From Bryobacteraceae bacterium (lineage in GTDB: Bacteria; Acidobacteriota; Terriglobia; Bryobacterales; Bryobacteraceae), in assembly GCA_026129905.1 (NCBI GenBank), contig JAHCHE010000020.1:62001-126000 (forward strand): 64,000 nucleotides of DNA, read 5' to 3'. Of the stretch, positions 26,434-33,748 are shown one piece after another (position 1 is the stretch's first letter; each line of letters begins with the position of its first letter). The position numbers and the translations under genes are program-made. The notes beneath the pieces were generated by a model. It had not been told where the DNA came from, ran no database searches, and was given only the letters and a program-made list of their open reading frames with translations.

Positions 26434-27681
26434 ATGGACAGGCGAACGTTCCTGAAATCGGCCGCGGGAGCGGCGAGTCTGCTGCCGCTTCACCGGCTCG
26501 CGGCGCAACACCGGGGGAAGGTGAAGATCACCGACGTCAAGTGCATGATCGTGCGCGGCACGTGGGACTGGAACCTCATCAAAGTGGAAACCGACTCGGG
26601 CGTGTACGGCATTGGTGAAGCCTATTGGGGCTGGGGCGTCAAGGATCTCGTGCTCAACAAACTCCGTCCCAGCGTTCTCGGCGAAGACCCGCTCAACGTC
26701 GACAAGCTCTACACCAAGATGCTGATGGAGAGCGCCGGCGCGGGCGCCATTGCCGGCGTCACGGTCACCGCCGCCAGCGGCATCGAGATTGCTCTTTGGG
26801 ACCTGGCCGGCCGTCTCCTGCAGACGCCCGCCTGCAACCTGCTCGGCGGCCGCTTCCGCGACCGTGTACGCTTCTACCGCACCATGCCCGCCGTGGACCG
26901 CCCCGAGGACCCCCAGGCCTGGCGCGAACAGGTCCGCCAGGCCAAAGCCGAGAAATTCGGCTGGACCGCGTTCAAGTTTCAGGGCGACGGCATCCCGCCC
27001 AGAGCCGATCCCGAATACAAGGAGCCGGGCCACGACCGCTACACCCGCGGCCTCACGCTCAAGGATCTGCGGCGCATCGGCCGGGCCATGGAGATCGTGC
27101 GCGAGGAACTCGGGCCGGACGTGGACTTCGGCGTCGAGGCCCACTGGAGGTACGATGTGCGCGATGCCATCCAGATGGCGCGCGCGATCGAGCCCGCGAA
27201 GCCGATGTGGCTGGAAGATCCCGTCCCGCCCGGCAATCCCGAGGCGATGGCTCGCGTCACCCACGCCGTCGACGTCCCCATCTGCACCGGCGAGAACCTC
27301 TACACCCGGGACGGGTTCCGCCGCCTCATCGAATTGCAAGGCTGCGATATCGTGCACATCGACATCCCCAAGTCCGGCGGCCTGCTCGAGTCCAAACGGA
27401 TTCACGACCTGGCGGATAACTACTACATCTGGACCGCCGCGCACAATCCGGCGAGCCCGGTGGGGACCATCGCCTCCTGTCACGCCGCCGCCTCGATGCG
27501 CACGTTCCGCGTCCACGAACTCGCCCGCTACGTCGATTGGTGGCAGGACCTCGTGATTCACGACGGCCCGGTTTTCCAGGACGGCTACTTCACCATCCAG
27601 GACAAGCCCGGCTACGGCGTCGAGCTGAACCCCGACGTCGCGAAAGCGCACCTCGCCCCTGGAGAAACGTGGTGGGGATAG
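26434..27681 (+). CDS. Enolase-superfamily sugar-acid dehydratase (mandelate racemase/galactonate dehydratase type), Tat-exported
   Basis: A 415-residue member of the mandelate racemase-like subgroup, probably dehydrating or epimerising a sugar acid. MDRRTFLKSAAGAASLLP is a clear twin-arginine signal, unusual for a family that is normally cytoplasmic. Domain marks are GVYGIGEAYWGWG, ALWDLAGRLLQTP, the metal-binding acidic residues in DFGVEAHW, PMWLEDPVPPGN and ICTGENLYTR, and HIDIPKSGGLLE. The start follows GGAGGGAG. The substrate is not predictable, but the nearby GMC dehydrogenase, sulfatase and glycoside hydrolase fit carbohydrate oxidation. Confidence 0.88.
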   Translation: MDRRTFLKSAAGAASLLPLHRLAAQHRGKVKITDVKCMIVRGTWDWNLIKVETDSGVYGIGEAYWGWGVKDLVLNKLRPSVLGEDPLNVDKLYTKMLMESAGAGAIAGVTVTAASGIEIALWDLAGRLLQTPACNLLGGRFRDRVRFYRTMPAVDRPEDPQAWREQVRQAKAEKFGWTAFKFQGDGIPPRADPEYKEPGHDRYTRGLTLKDLRRIGRAMEIVREELGPDVDFGVEAHWRYDVRDAIQMARAIEPAKPMWLEDPVPPGNPEAMARVTHAVDVPICTGENLYTRDGFRRLIELQGCDIVHIDIPKSGGLLESKRIHDLADNYYIWTAAHNPASPVGTIASCHAAASMRTFRVHELARYVDWWQDLVIHDGPVFQDGYFTIQDKPGYGVELNPDVAKAHLAPGETWWG

Positions 27682-27716
27682 CGCTCCGCTGATCGTGGAA
27701 AGCCGATCGCCGTTCG

Positions 27717-28196
27717 CTACAGGAACGCCCGGATCAACTGGCTCTGCGCGTTTTTCAGATTCGCGTGCGCTTCGTCCAGTTGATGAATCTTGCTCCGCAG
27801 GTTGCGCAGCAATTGCGCCCGCTCGATGCCGTTGCGGATCACCAGCAGCAGCGCGGCGTTGTCCCACGGCTTTTCGACGTAGTGGAACAAGCCCACGCGG
27901 TTGATGGCGTCGATGGCGCTCTGTTTGTCGGCGTGCCCGGTCAGCAGGATGCGGGCCGCCTCCGGCTGAAGCTCACGCGACTGCGCCAGCAACTGGATCC
28001 CGTTCATCCGCGGCATCAAATAGTCCGAGATGATCACCTCGGCCGGCGTCTTCTTCAGCAGTTCCAGCGCTTCTTCCGGATCGGTGTAGCTCTCGACCGT
28101 GTATTCGGTCTCGAGCGTCAGAAACGCGTTCAGGCTGGTCAGGACCATCTCCTCGTCGTCCACGATGACCACCGTCGGCTCCCTTTCCCTTTGCAC
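27717..28196 (-). CDS. Single-domain response regulator with C-terminal coiled coil
   Basis: A 159-residue receiver protein. The acidic pocket is VVIVDDEE, the phospho-acceptor Asp lies in VIISDYLMPRMNG, and the conserved Thr and Lys are in RILLTGHAD and YVEKPWDN. After the receiver, about 35 residues (from RAQLLRNLRSKIHQLDEAH) form a likely coiled coil, with no DNA-binding or enzymatic output. The start is GTG 28196 with GGAG upstream. It lies 29 bases downstream of the histidine kinase gene, which is its likely partner. Confidence 0.92.
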   Translation of the reverse strand: MQREREPTVVIVDDEEMVLTSLNAFLTLETEYTVESYTDPEEALELLKKTPAEVIISDYLMPRMNGIQLLAQSRELQPEAARILLTGHADKQSAIDAINRVGLFHYVEKPWDNAALLLVIRNGIERAQLLRNLRSKIHQLDEAHANLKNAQSQLIRAFL

Positions 28197-28225
28197 GCGA
28201 TAAGCTCCTCTCCCGGCCGGAAGCG

Positions 28226-29056
28226 TCAGCCCGCCTTGGGCGGCGGCGACACCGGAATGCGAACGAAAAACGTTGTCCCTTGGCCTACTTCGCTCTCAAA
28301 ACCGATCGAACCGCCGTGTGTCTCCTCAACGATCTCTTTCGACAGCGCCAGCCCCAGTCCCGTGCCCACGCCCGCGGGCTTCGTGGTGAAGCCGGGCGCG
28401 AAAATCCTGGAGCGTTGCTCGGGCGGAACGCCTGTGCCGGTATCGGCCACCGAGATGACAACCGAATCGTCCTCCAGGCCCGAACGAACGGTCACCTTTC
28501 CTTTTTCCGGTATGGCCTGGCCCGCGTTCACCAGCAGGTTCAGAAACACCTGCCCCAGTTTCTGCGCGTCGCACTCCACCTCCGGCAGTTCGCCGAACTC
28601 CGTCTCCACTTCGATCCGGTGCCGGAACTCGCAGCGCGCCAGCTTGAGCGAGTTCTGAAGGATCTCGTTGAGATTGGCTTTGCGGAACTCGTGCGTCTTG
28701 CCGCCGACGAACGTCTTCAGGCTCCGGATCACCGACATAATCCGCTCGCAAGCGATCTTGTCCACCGCCGCAAGGTTGATCAACGTGTCGAGGATTTTCG
28801 CCGCTTTCGGCGGGGGCGGCGCGCCATCGGCCTGCGCCTTGTCCAATTGTTCCTTCAGAATGGCCAGAGAGCGGGCCGTCACTTCGTTGTTGGAGACGAT
28901 CGAGCCGATCGGCGTGTTGATCTCGTGTACGATCCCGGCCAGGAGCATGCCCACCGAAATCATGTGGTGAGCCTCGATCAATTGCTCTTTGGCCGTGGCC
29001 AGCGTCTGTTCCAGGATGCTTACGTATGCTTTGAGATCGGGCTCTTGCGCGCTCAT
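28226..29056 (-). CDS. Soluble sensor histidine kinase
   Basis: A 276-residue kinase without membrane segments, so its input should be cytoplasmic. A short helical region (about 8-35) leads to the H box GIVHEINTPIGS, and the ATPase domain has the N box VFLNLLVNAGQAI, G1 VADTGTGVP and G2 GTGLGLALSKEIVEE. There is no PAS or GAF domain, so partner proteins may provide the signal. The ATG at 29056 overlaps, as TGATG, the stop of a seven-codon open frame preceded by GGAGG-like bases, which may be coincidence. A TTG at 29071 is an alternative start. It precedes the response regulator and follows the cNMP-binding gene by 37 bases. Confidence 0.92.
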   Translation of the reverse strand: MSAQEPDLKAYVSILEQTLATAKEQLIEAHHMISVGMLLAGIVHEINTPIGSIVSNNEVTARSLAILKEQLDKAQADGAPPPPKAAKILDTLINLAAVDKIACERIMSVIRSLKTFVGGKTHEFRKANLNEILQNSLKLARCEFRHRIEVETEFGELPEVECDAQKLGQVFLNLLVNAGQAIPEKGKVTVRSGLEDDSVVISVADTGTGVPPEQRSRIFAPGFTTKPAGVGTGLGLALSKEIVEETHGGSIGFESEVGQGTTFFVRIPVSPPPKAG

Positions 29057-29093
29057 CAACGGGCCAGCCAAGCCTCCATTATCGCAGCACGTA

Positions 29094-29516
29094 TCATTGC
29101 TCGATCAGTTTGCGGAAGCGGCGCACCAGCGTCGAGAAAATCGACGCCGCCAGTTCCATGTTGTCGCTGAGCAGGTCGTAGAAATCGTCCCGCGCGATCT
29201 TCAGCAATACGGTATCTTCCACGGTGCGGGCCACTACCGGCAGCGGAGAATCGTCGAACAGGGCCCAGGAGCCAAGCACCTCGTTCTGTCGCGCCACGTG
29301 CAGTACCGGTCCGCCCCGGCTGATCTCCACCGCCCCATCCAGGATGACGTACAGCGCGTCCAGCGGCTGTTTAGGCTGCAGGATCATCTGCCCCGGCGGA
29401 TAGCGAACTTCTTTGGCGATCAACGCAATGCGCGAGAGTTGATCGGGCGTCAGGCTGCTGAGCAGTTCCACCCCCTCGAGCGCGATCACTTTTTCGACGA
29501 TGTTGCGTTCGGCCAT
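29094..29516 (-). CDS. Cyclic-nucleotide-binding (CRP-type) domain protein
   Basis: A 140-residue stand-alone cNMP-binding domain without a DNA-binding helix-turn-helix. Landmarks are VELLSSLTPDQLSRIA, the beta-roll segment YPPGQMILQPKQPLDALYVI, and GSWALFDDSPLPVVART, where the Pro/Asp-rich phosphate-binding cassette lacks the canonical RAA of cAMP binders. It lies 50 bases after the HEAT-repeat transporter and before the kinase pair on the same strand. Similar translocase proteins elsewhere carry such a domain fused at the C-terminus, so this looks like a split-off regulatory module. Confidence 0.88.
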   Translation of the reverse strand: MAERNIVEKVIALEGVELLSSLTPDQLSRIALIAKEVRYPPGQMILQPKQPLDALYVILDGAVEISRGGPVLHVARQNEVLGSWALFDDSPLPVVARTVEDTVLLKIARDDFYDLLSDNMELAASIFSTLVRRFRKLIEQ

Positions 29517-29566
29517 GGAAAAACCGGCGATTGGCGATGGTTTGCCGGATGCGGCCTCCAAGTTCC

Positions 29567-32323
29567 TTACGCTAGCGCGGCGGCTGCGTCGCGGGCAACT
29601 TCGGCCACCTCGGGGGGCGCGTGATCCGGCGCCCGGGAAATGTCGCCCCACAATGCCTTCAGCTTCAGTTCCGCGGCCGTGGCGATAGCGCAGGCCATCA
29701 GCCACCCGTCGCCGGAACGAAGGTGGTGGCGGATCGCCGTCTCCAGATCCGGGACGTCGACTCCGAACTCCTCCCGGCCGATGTCCACCAGGTGAGGCGA
29801 GCCGTCGATCATGGGGAGAACGAACTCCTTGACGTCCTGCTCCAGCACGTTTTCCAGGAAATCCAGCGCCGCGGCGAACTCCTCCTGCCGCCGGTTCGTT
29901 ACTGCTACGTATGCGGCTCGAATCTGGCTCGGCGGATAGCGCAGCCCGAGCAGCCGGAATAGCCGATCGAGCGTTTGCTTCAGCCGGTCGTCCAGAGTCC
30001 GCGCCAGCAGCGCCGTAGCGCGTCCGTCCCGCCTGCCGTGACGGAACCGCTCCAGCGCGGCGTAAAGGTGGAAATACATCACAGCCTCGCGGCGGATCTC
30101 GTGCGTAATCAACTGCCGGTCGTACTTCAGCCACGGGGCCTCTTCCCGCAGGCGGTACAGCGCTTTCAACACCGCGGTGCGAACCGTCAGGTCGTCCACC
30201 CCCAGGCACGCCTGAAGGGTATCCACCGCGATCTGGGCCTGCACGCCCGCCACCACGCGCGGGATCTGCCGCCGCACCGCTATCGGCGTGCTCGGATCCC
30301 GCAGCAGCACTCCCAGCGTCGGCGCGAACTTCTCCCCATACGCCACCAGTCCCTCGATGGCCGCGCTGCGAAGTCTCGGGCTGGCCAAGTGGCCCACGAG
30401 CGGACTCAGGTAGGCCCGGTTCTGCAGCGCCCCCGCCGCCCGGATCGCGGCCGCACCCACGCGCGGCGACGGGTCGCGCAGCAGGTCGTGAAGCACGCCC
30501 GTGCCTTCATCGCCTCGCACCCCAACCGAGAAGGCGGCCAGCGCCCGCCGGTCTTCATCCGGACTCTGCGCCGCCGCGGTCAGCCACTCGTGCGTGAGCA
30601 GCGACTCCACCAGTTCCTTCCGCGCCGCGATCGCGCGAACGGCCGCCTCCGCCGTCGCGCAACTGGGATGGTTGACGAACTCGACGGCCAGTTCCTCCGG
30701 GTTCGGCGCCACCGCCAGCGCGTACGTGACGGCGTCCCCGGCCACGTCGTGTTGGCACGCTCCGGAGCGGATCTCCGCCAGCGCCGGCTTCAGCAACCCT
30801 GGGAAGGAGACCTTGGCCGCCGTTTCGTAGACCTTGGCCCGCACAGCCGTGAGGGGCGATTGCGCCAGCTCCGTCAACAGCGGCCCGACGTCATAACCGG
30901 GCGCTTCCGACAACAGCGAGAGCGCATACGTGATTTGCCGGGGGTTCTCTCCGCGCGCCGCCTCTTCCAGCACCCGGATGGTTTCCGTGTCCTGCACCGT
31001 CACGCGCGCGCTCTCCAGATCCAGCCGCCGCGCCTGCACGCGCTTCTCCACCGTGCGCAGGTACTCTTTCCTAGCCCACAGCGCCAGCAGCGCCCAGCCG
31101 AGCGCGAGGCAGAGCAACACCAGAGACAGATACCGCGGGGCCGTGAGTCCGATGGCCGTCAGAAACAACAACAGGAACGCGCCGACCCCACGCCCAAGCC
31201 GGTCCACAAACACGTCGACGAACGCCTTCGTCCGGTTCTTGAGTTCCGCCGGCAGCGGCAGGTAGAGCAGCTCGATCGCTGTCCGGTTGATCGAGTAGCG
31301 GTTTGACGCCTCGCCGATCCGCGTCAGCGCCGCCGTCAGCAGCCCCGGCGCAGCCAGGACGCTCGCCGCCCCCAGGCCCACCGTCACCGGAGCGATCAGC
31401 AGCGTCCGCCCCACGCCGAAACGCCGCACCACCAGCGTCGTGAAGAACGATTGCAGCACCAGCGTCGTGAGACTGAGATAGACGCCGGTGAATTTGCCCA
31501 GAAACGCCGTCAGCCGATCGCCTTTATATGTCGCCCGCGCCATCGCGAGAAACTGATATTCCACCAGAATTTCTACTGAAAACGTGATTGTGATGATGCC
31601 CACAATCACCAGGAGGTGCCGGTATCGGGCAATGGCGGAGAGCACGTCGCGGAAATTGAAGTTCACCGCGGACTCGTCGTCCTGCCGCGACTGCGGGACG
31701 ATGGCCGAACTCGCCTGCACCTTGTGCGCCGACTTGGTCAGGTGCAGGGAAAGGTACGCCAGCAGAAGGAACAGAGCCGCCACCGGCAGCAGGTTCTTCG
31801 TGCCAACCTGGCGCGCGGTAAAGGCGGTGAACGATCCCCCCAGCGCCGCGCCGAGGATCGCACCCAATCCCAGCAGCCCGTATAGCCGCTTCGCTTCCCG
31901 GCTGTCGAAGATGTTGGCGGCGATCAGCCACCCCTGCGAGATGAAGACAATGCCGACCAGGCTGACGAAGACGCTGAAAACGTACAACAGCGTGCCCGAG
32001 CGCGTCCCGATCATCGTCCAGAACAGCACCAGGCAGGCGGCGCTTCCCAACGTGGCCGCGGTGACCGCCGTCCGCAGCGAGGTGTTGACGACGACTTTGG
32101 TGTAAAGGTACGCCAGCACCCCTCCAACGCCGGCGATCAGCAAGTACAGGTAAGGCAGGTCCTTCTCGGAAAACCGGTTCAGAAACAACCCCGCCGAAAC
32201 CGGCTTAAGGATATTGTTGGCGAACATGATGAAGAGGAAGTACAGCGCCACGAACAACGTACGGCGGTACTCCCCCTTCCGCACATCGAAGACGCGCCGT
32301 TGCAGGCTCCTCCACTTCCGCAT
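29567..32323 (-). CDS. ATP:ADP translocase-like (Tlc/AAA family) membrane protein fused to HEAT repeats
   Basis: A 918-residue protein. About residues 1-420 contain around twelve membrane helices with the pattern of non-mitochondrial nucleotide transporters and related MFS proteins (YFLFIMFANNILKPVSAGLF, RLYGLLGLGAILGAALGGSF, DVFVDRLGRGVGAFLLLFLT). The rest is a cytoplasmic alpha-solenoid of HEAT-like repeats (ALAAFSVGVRGDEGTGVLHD, VGAAAIRAAGALQNRAYLSP and others). Free-living bacteria do not import ATP, so the substrate is unknown and a sensing or other transport role is possible. It leads a unit with the cNMP-binding protein and probably the kinase pair. Confidence 0.82.
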   Translation of the reverse strand: MRKWRSLQRRVFDVRKGEYRRTLFVALYFLFIMFANNILKPVSAGLFLNRFSEKDLPYLYLLIAGVGGVLAYLYTKVVVNTSLRTAVTAATLGSAACLVLFWTMIGTRSGTLLYVFSVFVSLVGIVFISQGWLIAANIFDSREAKRLYGLLGLGAILGAALGGSFTAFTARQVGTKNLLPVAALFLLLAYLSLHLTKSAHKVQASSAIVPQSRQDDESAVNFNFRDVLSAIARYRHLLVIVGIITITFSVEILVEYQFLAMARATYKGDRLTAFLGKFTGVYLSLTTLVLQSFFTTLVVRRFGVGRTLLIAPVTVGLGAASVLAAPGLLTAALTRIGEASNRYSINRTAIELLYLPLPAELKNRTKAFVDVFVDRLGRGVGAFLLLFLTAIGLTAPRYLSLVLLCLALGWALLALWARKEYLRTVEKRVQARRLDLESARVTVQDTETIRVLEEAARGENPRQITYALSLLSEAPGYDVGPLLTELAQSPLTAVRAKVYETAAKVSFPGLLKPALAEIRSGACQHDVAGDAVTYALAVAPNPEELAVEFVNHPSCATAEAAVRAIAARKELVESLLTHEWLTAAAQSPDEDRRALAAFSVGVRGDEGTGVLHDLLRDPSPRVGAAAIRAAGALQNRAYLSPLVGHLASPRLRSAAIEGLVAYGEKFAPTLGVLLRDPSTPIAVRRQIPRVVAGVQAQIAVDTLQACLGVDDLTVRTAVLKALYRLREEAPWLKYDRQLITHEIRREAVMYFHLYAALERFRHGRRDGRATALLARTLDDRLKQTLDRLFRLLGLRYPPSQIRAAYVAVTNRRQEEFAAALDFLENVLEQDVKEFVLPMIDGSPHLVDIGREEFGVDVPDLETAIRHHLRSGDGWLMACAIATAAELKLKALWGDISRAPDHAPPEVAEVARDAAAALA

Positions 32324-32411
32324 GGACCGACACTCAGGGTAACAAGCGGGCCGGAGCCGTACAACCGCGTTGCGGCGGCGAGCGTAAGCGCGCCGGCGGG
32401 CGCGCCGCCTA

Positions 32412-32813
32412 TCAGCTCGCCTTCACGCTGATCTGACGTGGACGCGCTTTCTCCACCTTCGGCAACCGCAGGTGGAGCACCCCGTCCTTCAAGCGCGCGT
32501 CGATCCGGCTCTGGTCGATCGAATCGGCCAGCGTGAACTGGCGGTAGAACGCCCCGACGCCATACTCCCGAAGAACATACGACTCGTTCGGCGGCGGCGC
32601 TTCCACCTCGCCTCGCAGGGTCAATACGTTCTCGCGGAGATCGATCGTCAATCTCTCCGGCGTAACGCCGGGCATGTCCGCCATCAGCGTCAGACCCTCC
32701 GCGTCTTCACTGATGTCCACCAGCGGCTCGTACACCGGACCTTCCCGGGTCTGTTCGGCCGCTCCGCTGACCTCCTGCTTTTCGCTCAGTTGGATGTTCG
32801 TATCCGTAGGCAT
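32412..32813 (-). CDS. Small heat-shock protein, Hsp20/alpha-crystallin family (copy 1)
   Basis: A 133-residue ATP-independent chaperone. The alpha-crystallin domain spans about 28-130: VDISEDAEGLTLMADMPGV, LTIDLRENVLTLRGE, YGVGAFYRQFTLADSID and the GVLHLRLPK strand. The C-terminal IxI motif is represented by RQISVKAS. An AAAGGAGA site precedes the ATG at 32813. It lies 33 bases after the second Hsp20 gene, so one promoter probably serves both. Confidence 0.95.
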   Translation of the reverse strand: MPTDTNIQLSEKQEVSGAAEQTREGPVYEPLVDISEDAEGLTLMADMPGVTPERLTIDLRENVLTLRGEVEAPPPNESYVLREYGVGAFYRQFTLADSIDQSRIDARLKDGVLHLRLPKVEKARPRQISVKAS

Positions 32814-32846
32814 CGTGATTCTCCTTTCTGCCGCGCGGTTCCCGTC

Positions 32847-33305
32847 TTAGGAGGCCTTCACCGTCACTTGCCTCGCCTTGACGGCTTCCGCCTTCGGCAG
32901 CGTAATCGTCAGCACGCCGTTTGCGTAGTTGGCTTCTACTTTGTCGGCGTCCAAATCCGCCGGCAGGGTCAGACTGCGGCTGAACGAGCCGCCTGCCCGC
33001 TCCCGCCGGTGGTAGCTCACAGCATCGGACTCGCCCGGCATTTCGCGCTTGCCGGAAACCACCAGCTTGTTGCGTTCCACCGAGATTTGCAGGTCCTCGG
33101 TGCGGATCCCTGGCAACTCGGCGCGCACCTGGTAGCGGTCCGCGTCCTGCGTAACGTTCATAGCCGGAAACACGCCTGCTGTAGGGGCGGAAGCCGGCTC
33201 GCCCCACGTCATCTCGAACAGGCGATCCATGTCTCTCCGAAGACGAGCGAGGTCCGAAGAACCTGCCCTCGTAAACGGCGATGGGAACATTCTCCTTACG
33301 TACAT
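32847..33305 (-). CDS. Small heat-shock protein, Hsp20/alpha-crystallin family (copy 2, promoter-proximal)
   Basis: A 152-residue Hsp20 with an N-terminal arm (RLRRDMDRLFEMTW) and an alpha-crystallin domain from FPAMNVTQDADRYQVRAELP to NGVLTITLPKAE, ending RQVTVKAS, almost the same tail as copy 1. The ATG at 33305 has GGAG six bases upstream. An alternative ATG at 33290 has AAGGAG almost touching it and seems less likely. About 70 bases separate the start from the predicted transcription start. Confidence 0.95.
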   Translation of the reverse strand: MYVRRMFPSPFTRAGSSDLARLRRDMDRLFEMTWGEPASAPTAGVFPAMNVTQDADRYQVRAELPGIRTEDLQISVERNKLVVSGKREMPGESDAVSYHRRERAGGSFSRSLTLPADLDADKVEANYANGVLTITLPKAEAVKARQVTVKAS

Positions 33306-33383
33306 GGCTCACTCCGTATGTCTGGGTTGGCGGCGAGCGGCGTTGCGCGAGGGCAAGACGCCGGGGCGCCGCGATCTGCTCTT

Positions 33384-33412
33384 ATAATGTCACACGATAT
33401 GCTTCATGTCAA
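33384..33412 (-). promoter_or_regulatory. Sigma-70-like promoter for the hsp20 pair
   Basis: On the minus strand a perfect -35 TTGACA (33407-33412) is followed after 17 bases by CATTAT (33384-33389; 4 of 6 to TATAAT). It lies in an AT-rich island inside very GC-rich DNA. The untranslated leader would be about 70 bases, long enough for an RNA thermometer, though I could not fold it. The -35 reads CTTGAC, partly compatible with a sigma-32 element, but no CCCCAT -10 is present. Confidence 0.6.
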
Positions 33413-33419
33413 GTTAAAT

Positions 33420-33441
33420 TTATATTAGTGTAATAATATAA
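33420..33441. promoter_or_regulatory. Perfect AT-rich inverted repeat upstream of the hsp20 promoter
   Basis: TTATATTA and TAATATAA form perfect 8-base arms separated by GTGTAA. The repeat sits 7 bases beyond the -35 element, where an activator site or UP-like element would lie. It does not match CIRCE or HAIR as I know them. Confidence 0.55.
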
Positions 33442-33748
33442 GATATATGGCGGTTGCGCTGGAATCTCGCGTGCTGGATTTCATGCCGCCAGACTACGTT
33501 AGCGCCGTGCCGTCGTTTCAGCAACTCCAAACCGCCTTTGTGCGTCAACCATATAGGCGGTCCCCAGTTGGCTGAACCTGCCCGGAGACGATTTCGGCTT
33601 CAGGAACTTTCTGCCAGAATTTGGAATTATTTCCACAGCGGCGTAGCGTCGAGCGCCGCCGTGACACCTTCTGACAAGAGGGGGTGTGTCTCCGCAGGGC
33701 CCGACTGCGGGGTTCGCCGGTTTGGAGGCGCTTGGCGGGAGCGCTGCG
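33442..33748. other. Non-coding stretch before the penicillin-binding protein gene
   Basis: About 300 bases between the AT-rich island and the start at 33749, with no convincing open frame. The GGGAG ribosome site of the next gene is at its end. I see no strong promoter for the plus strand and no RNA gene. Confidence 0.4.

Noticed and set aside
29057-29081. Seven-codon leader peptide overlapping the histidine kinase start
   Set aside because: Too short to distinguish from chance; only a TGATG overlap supports it.
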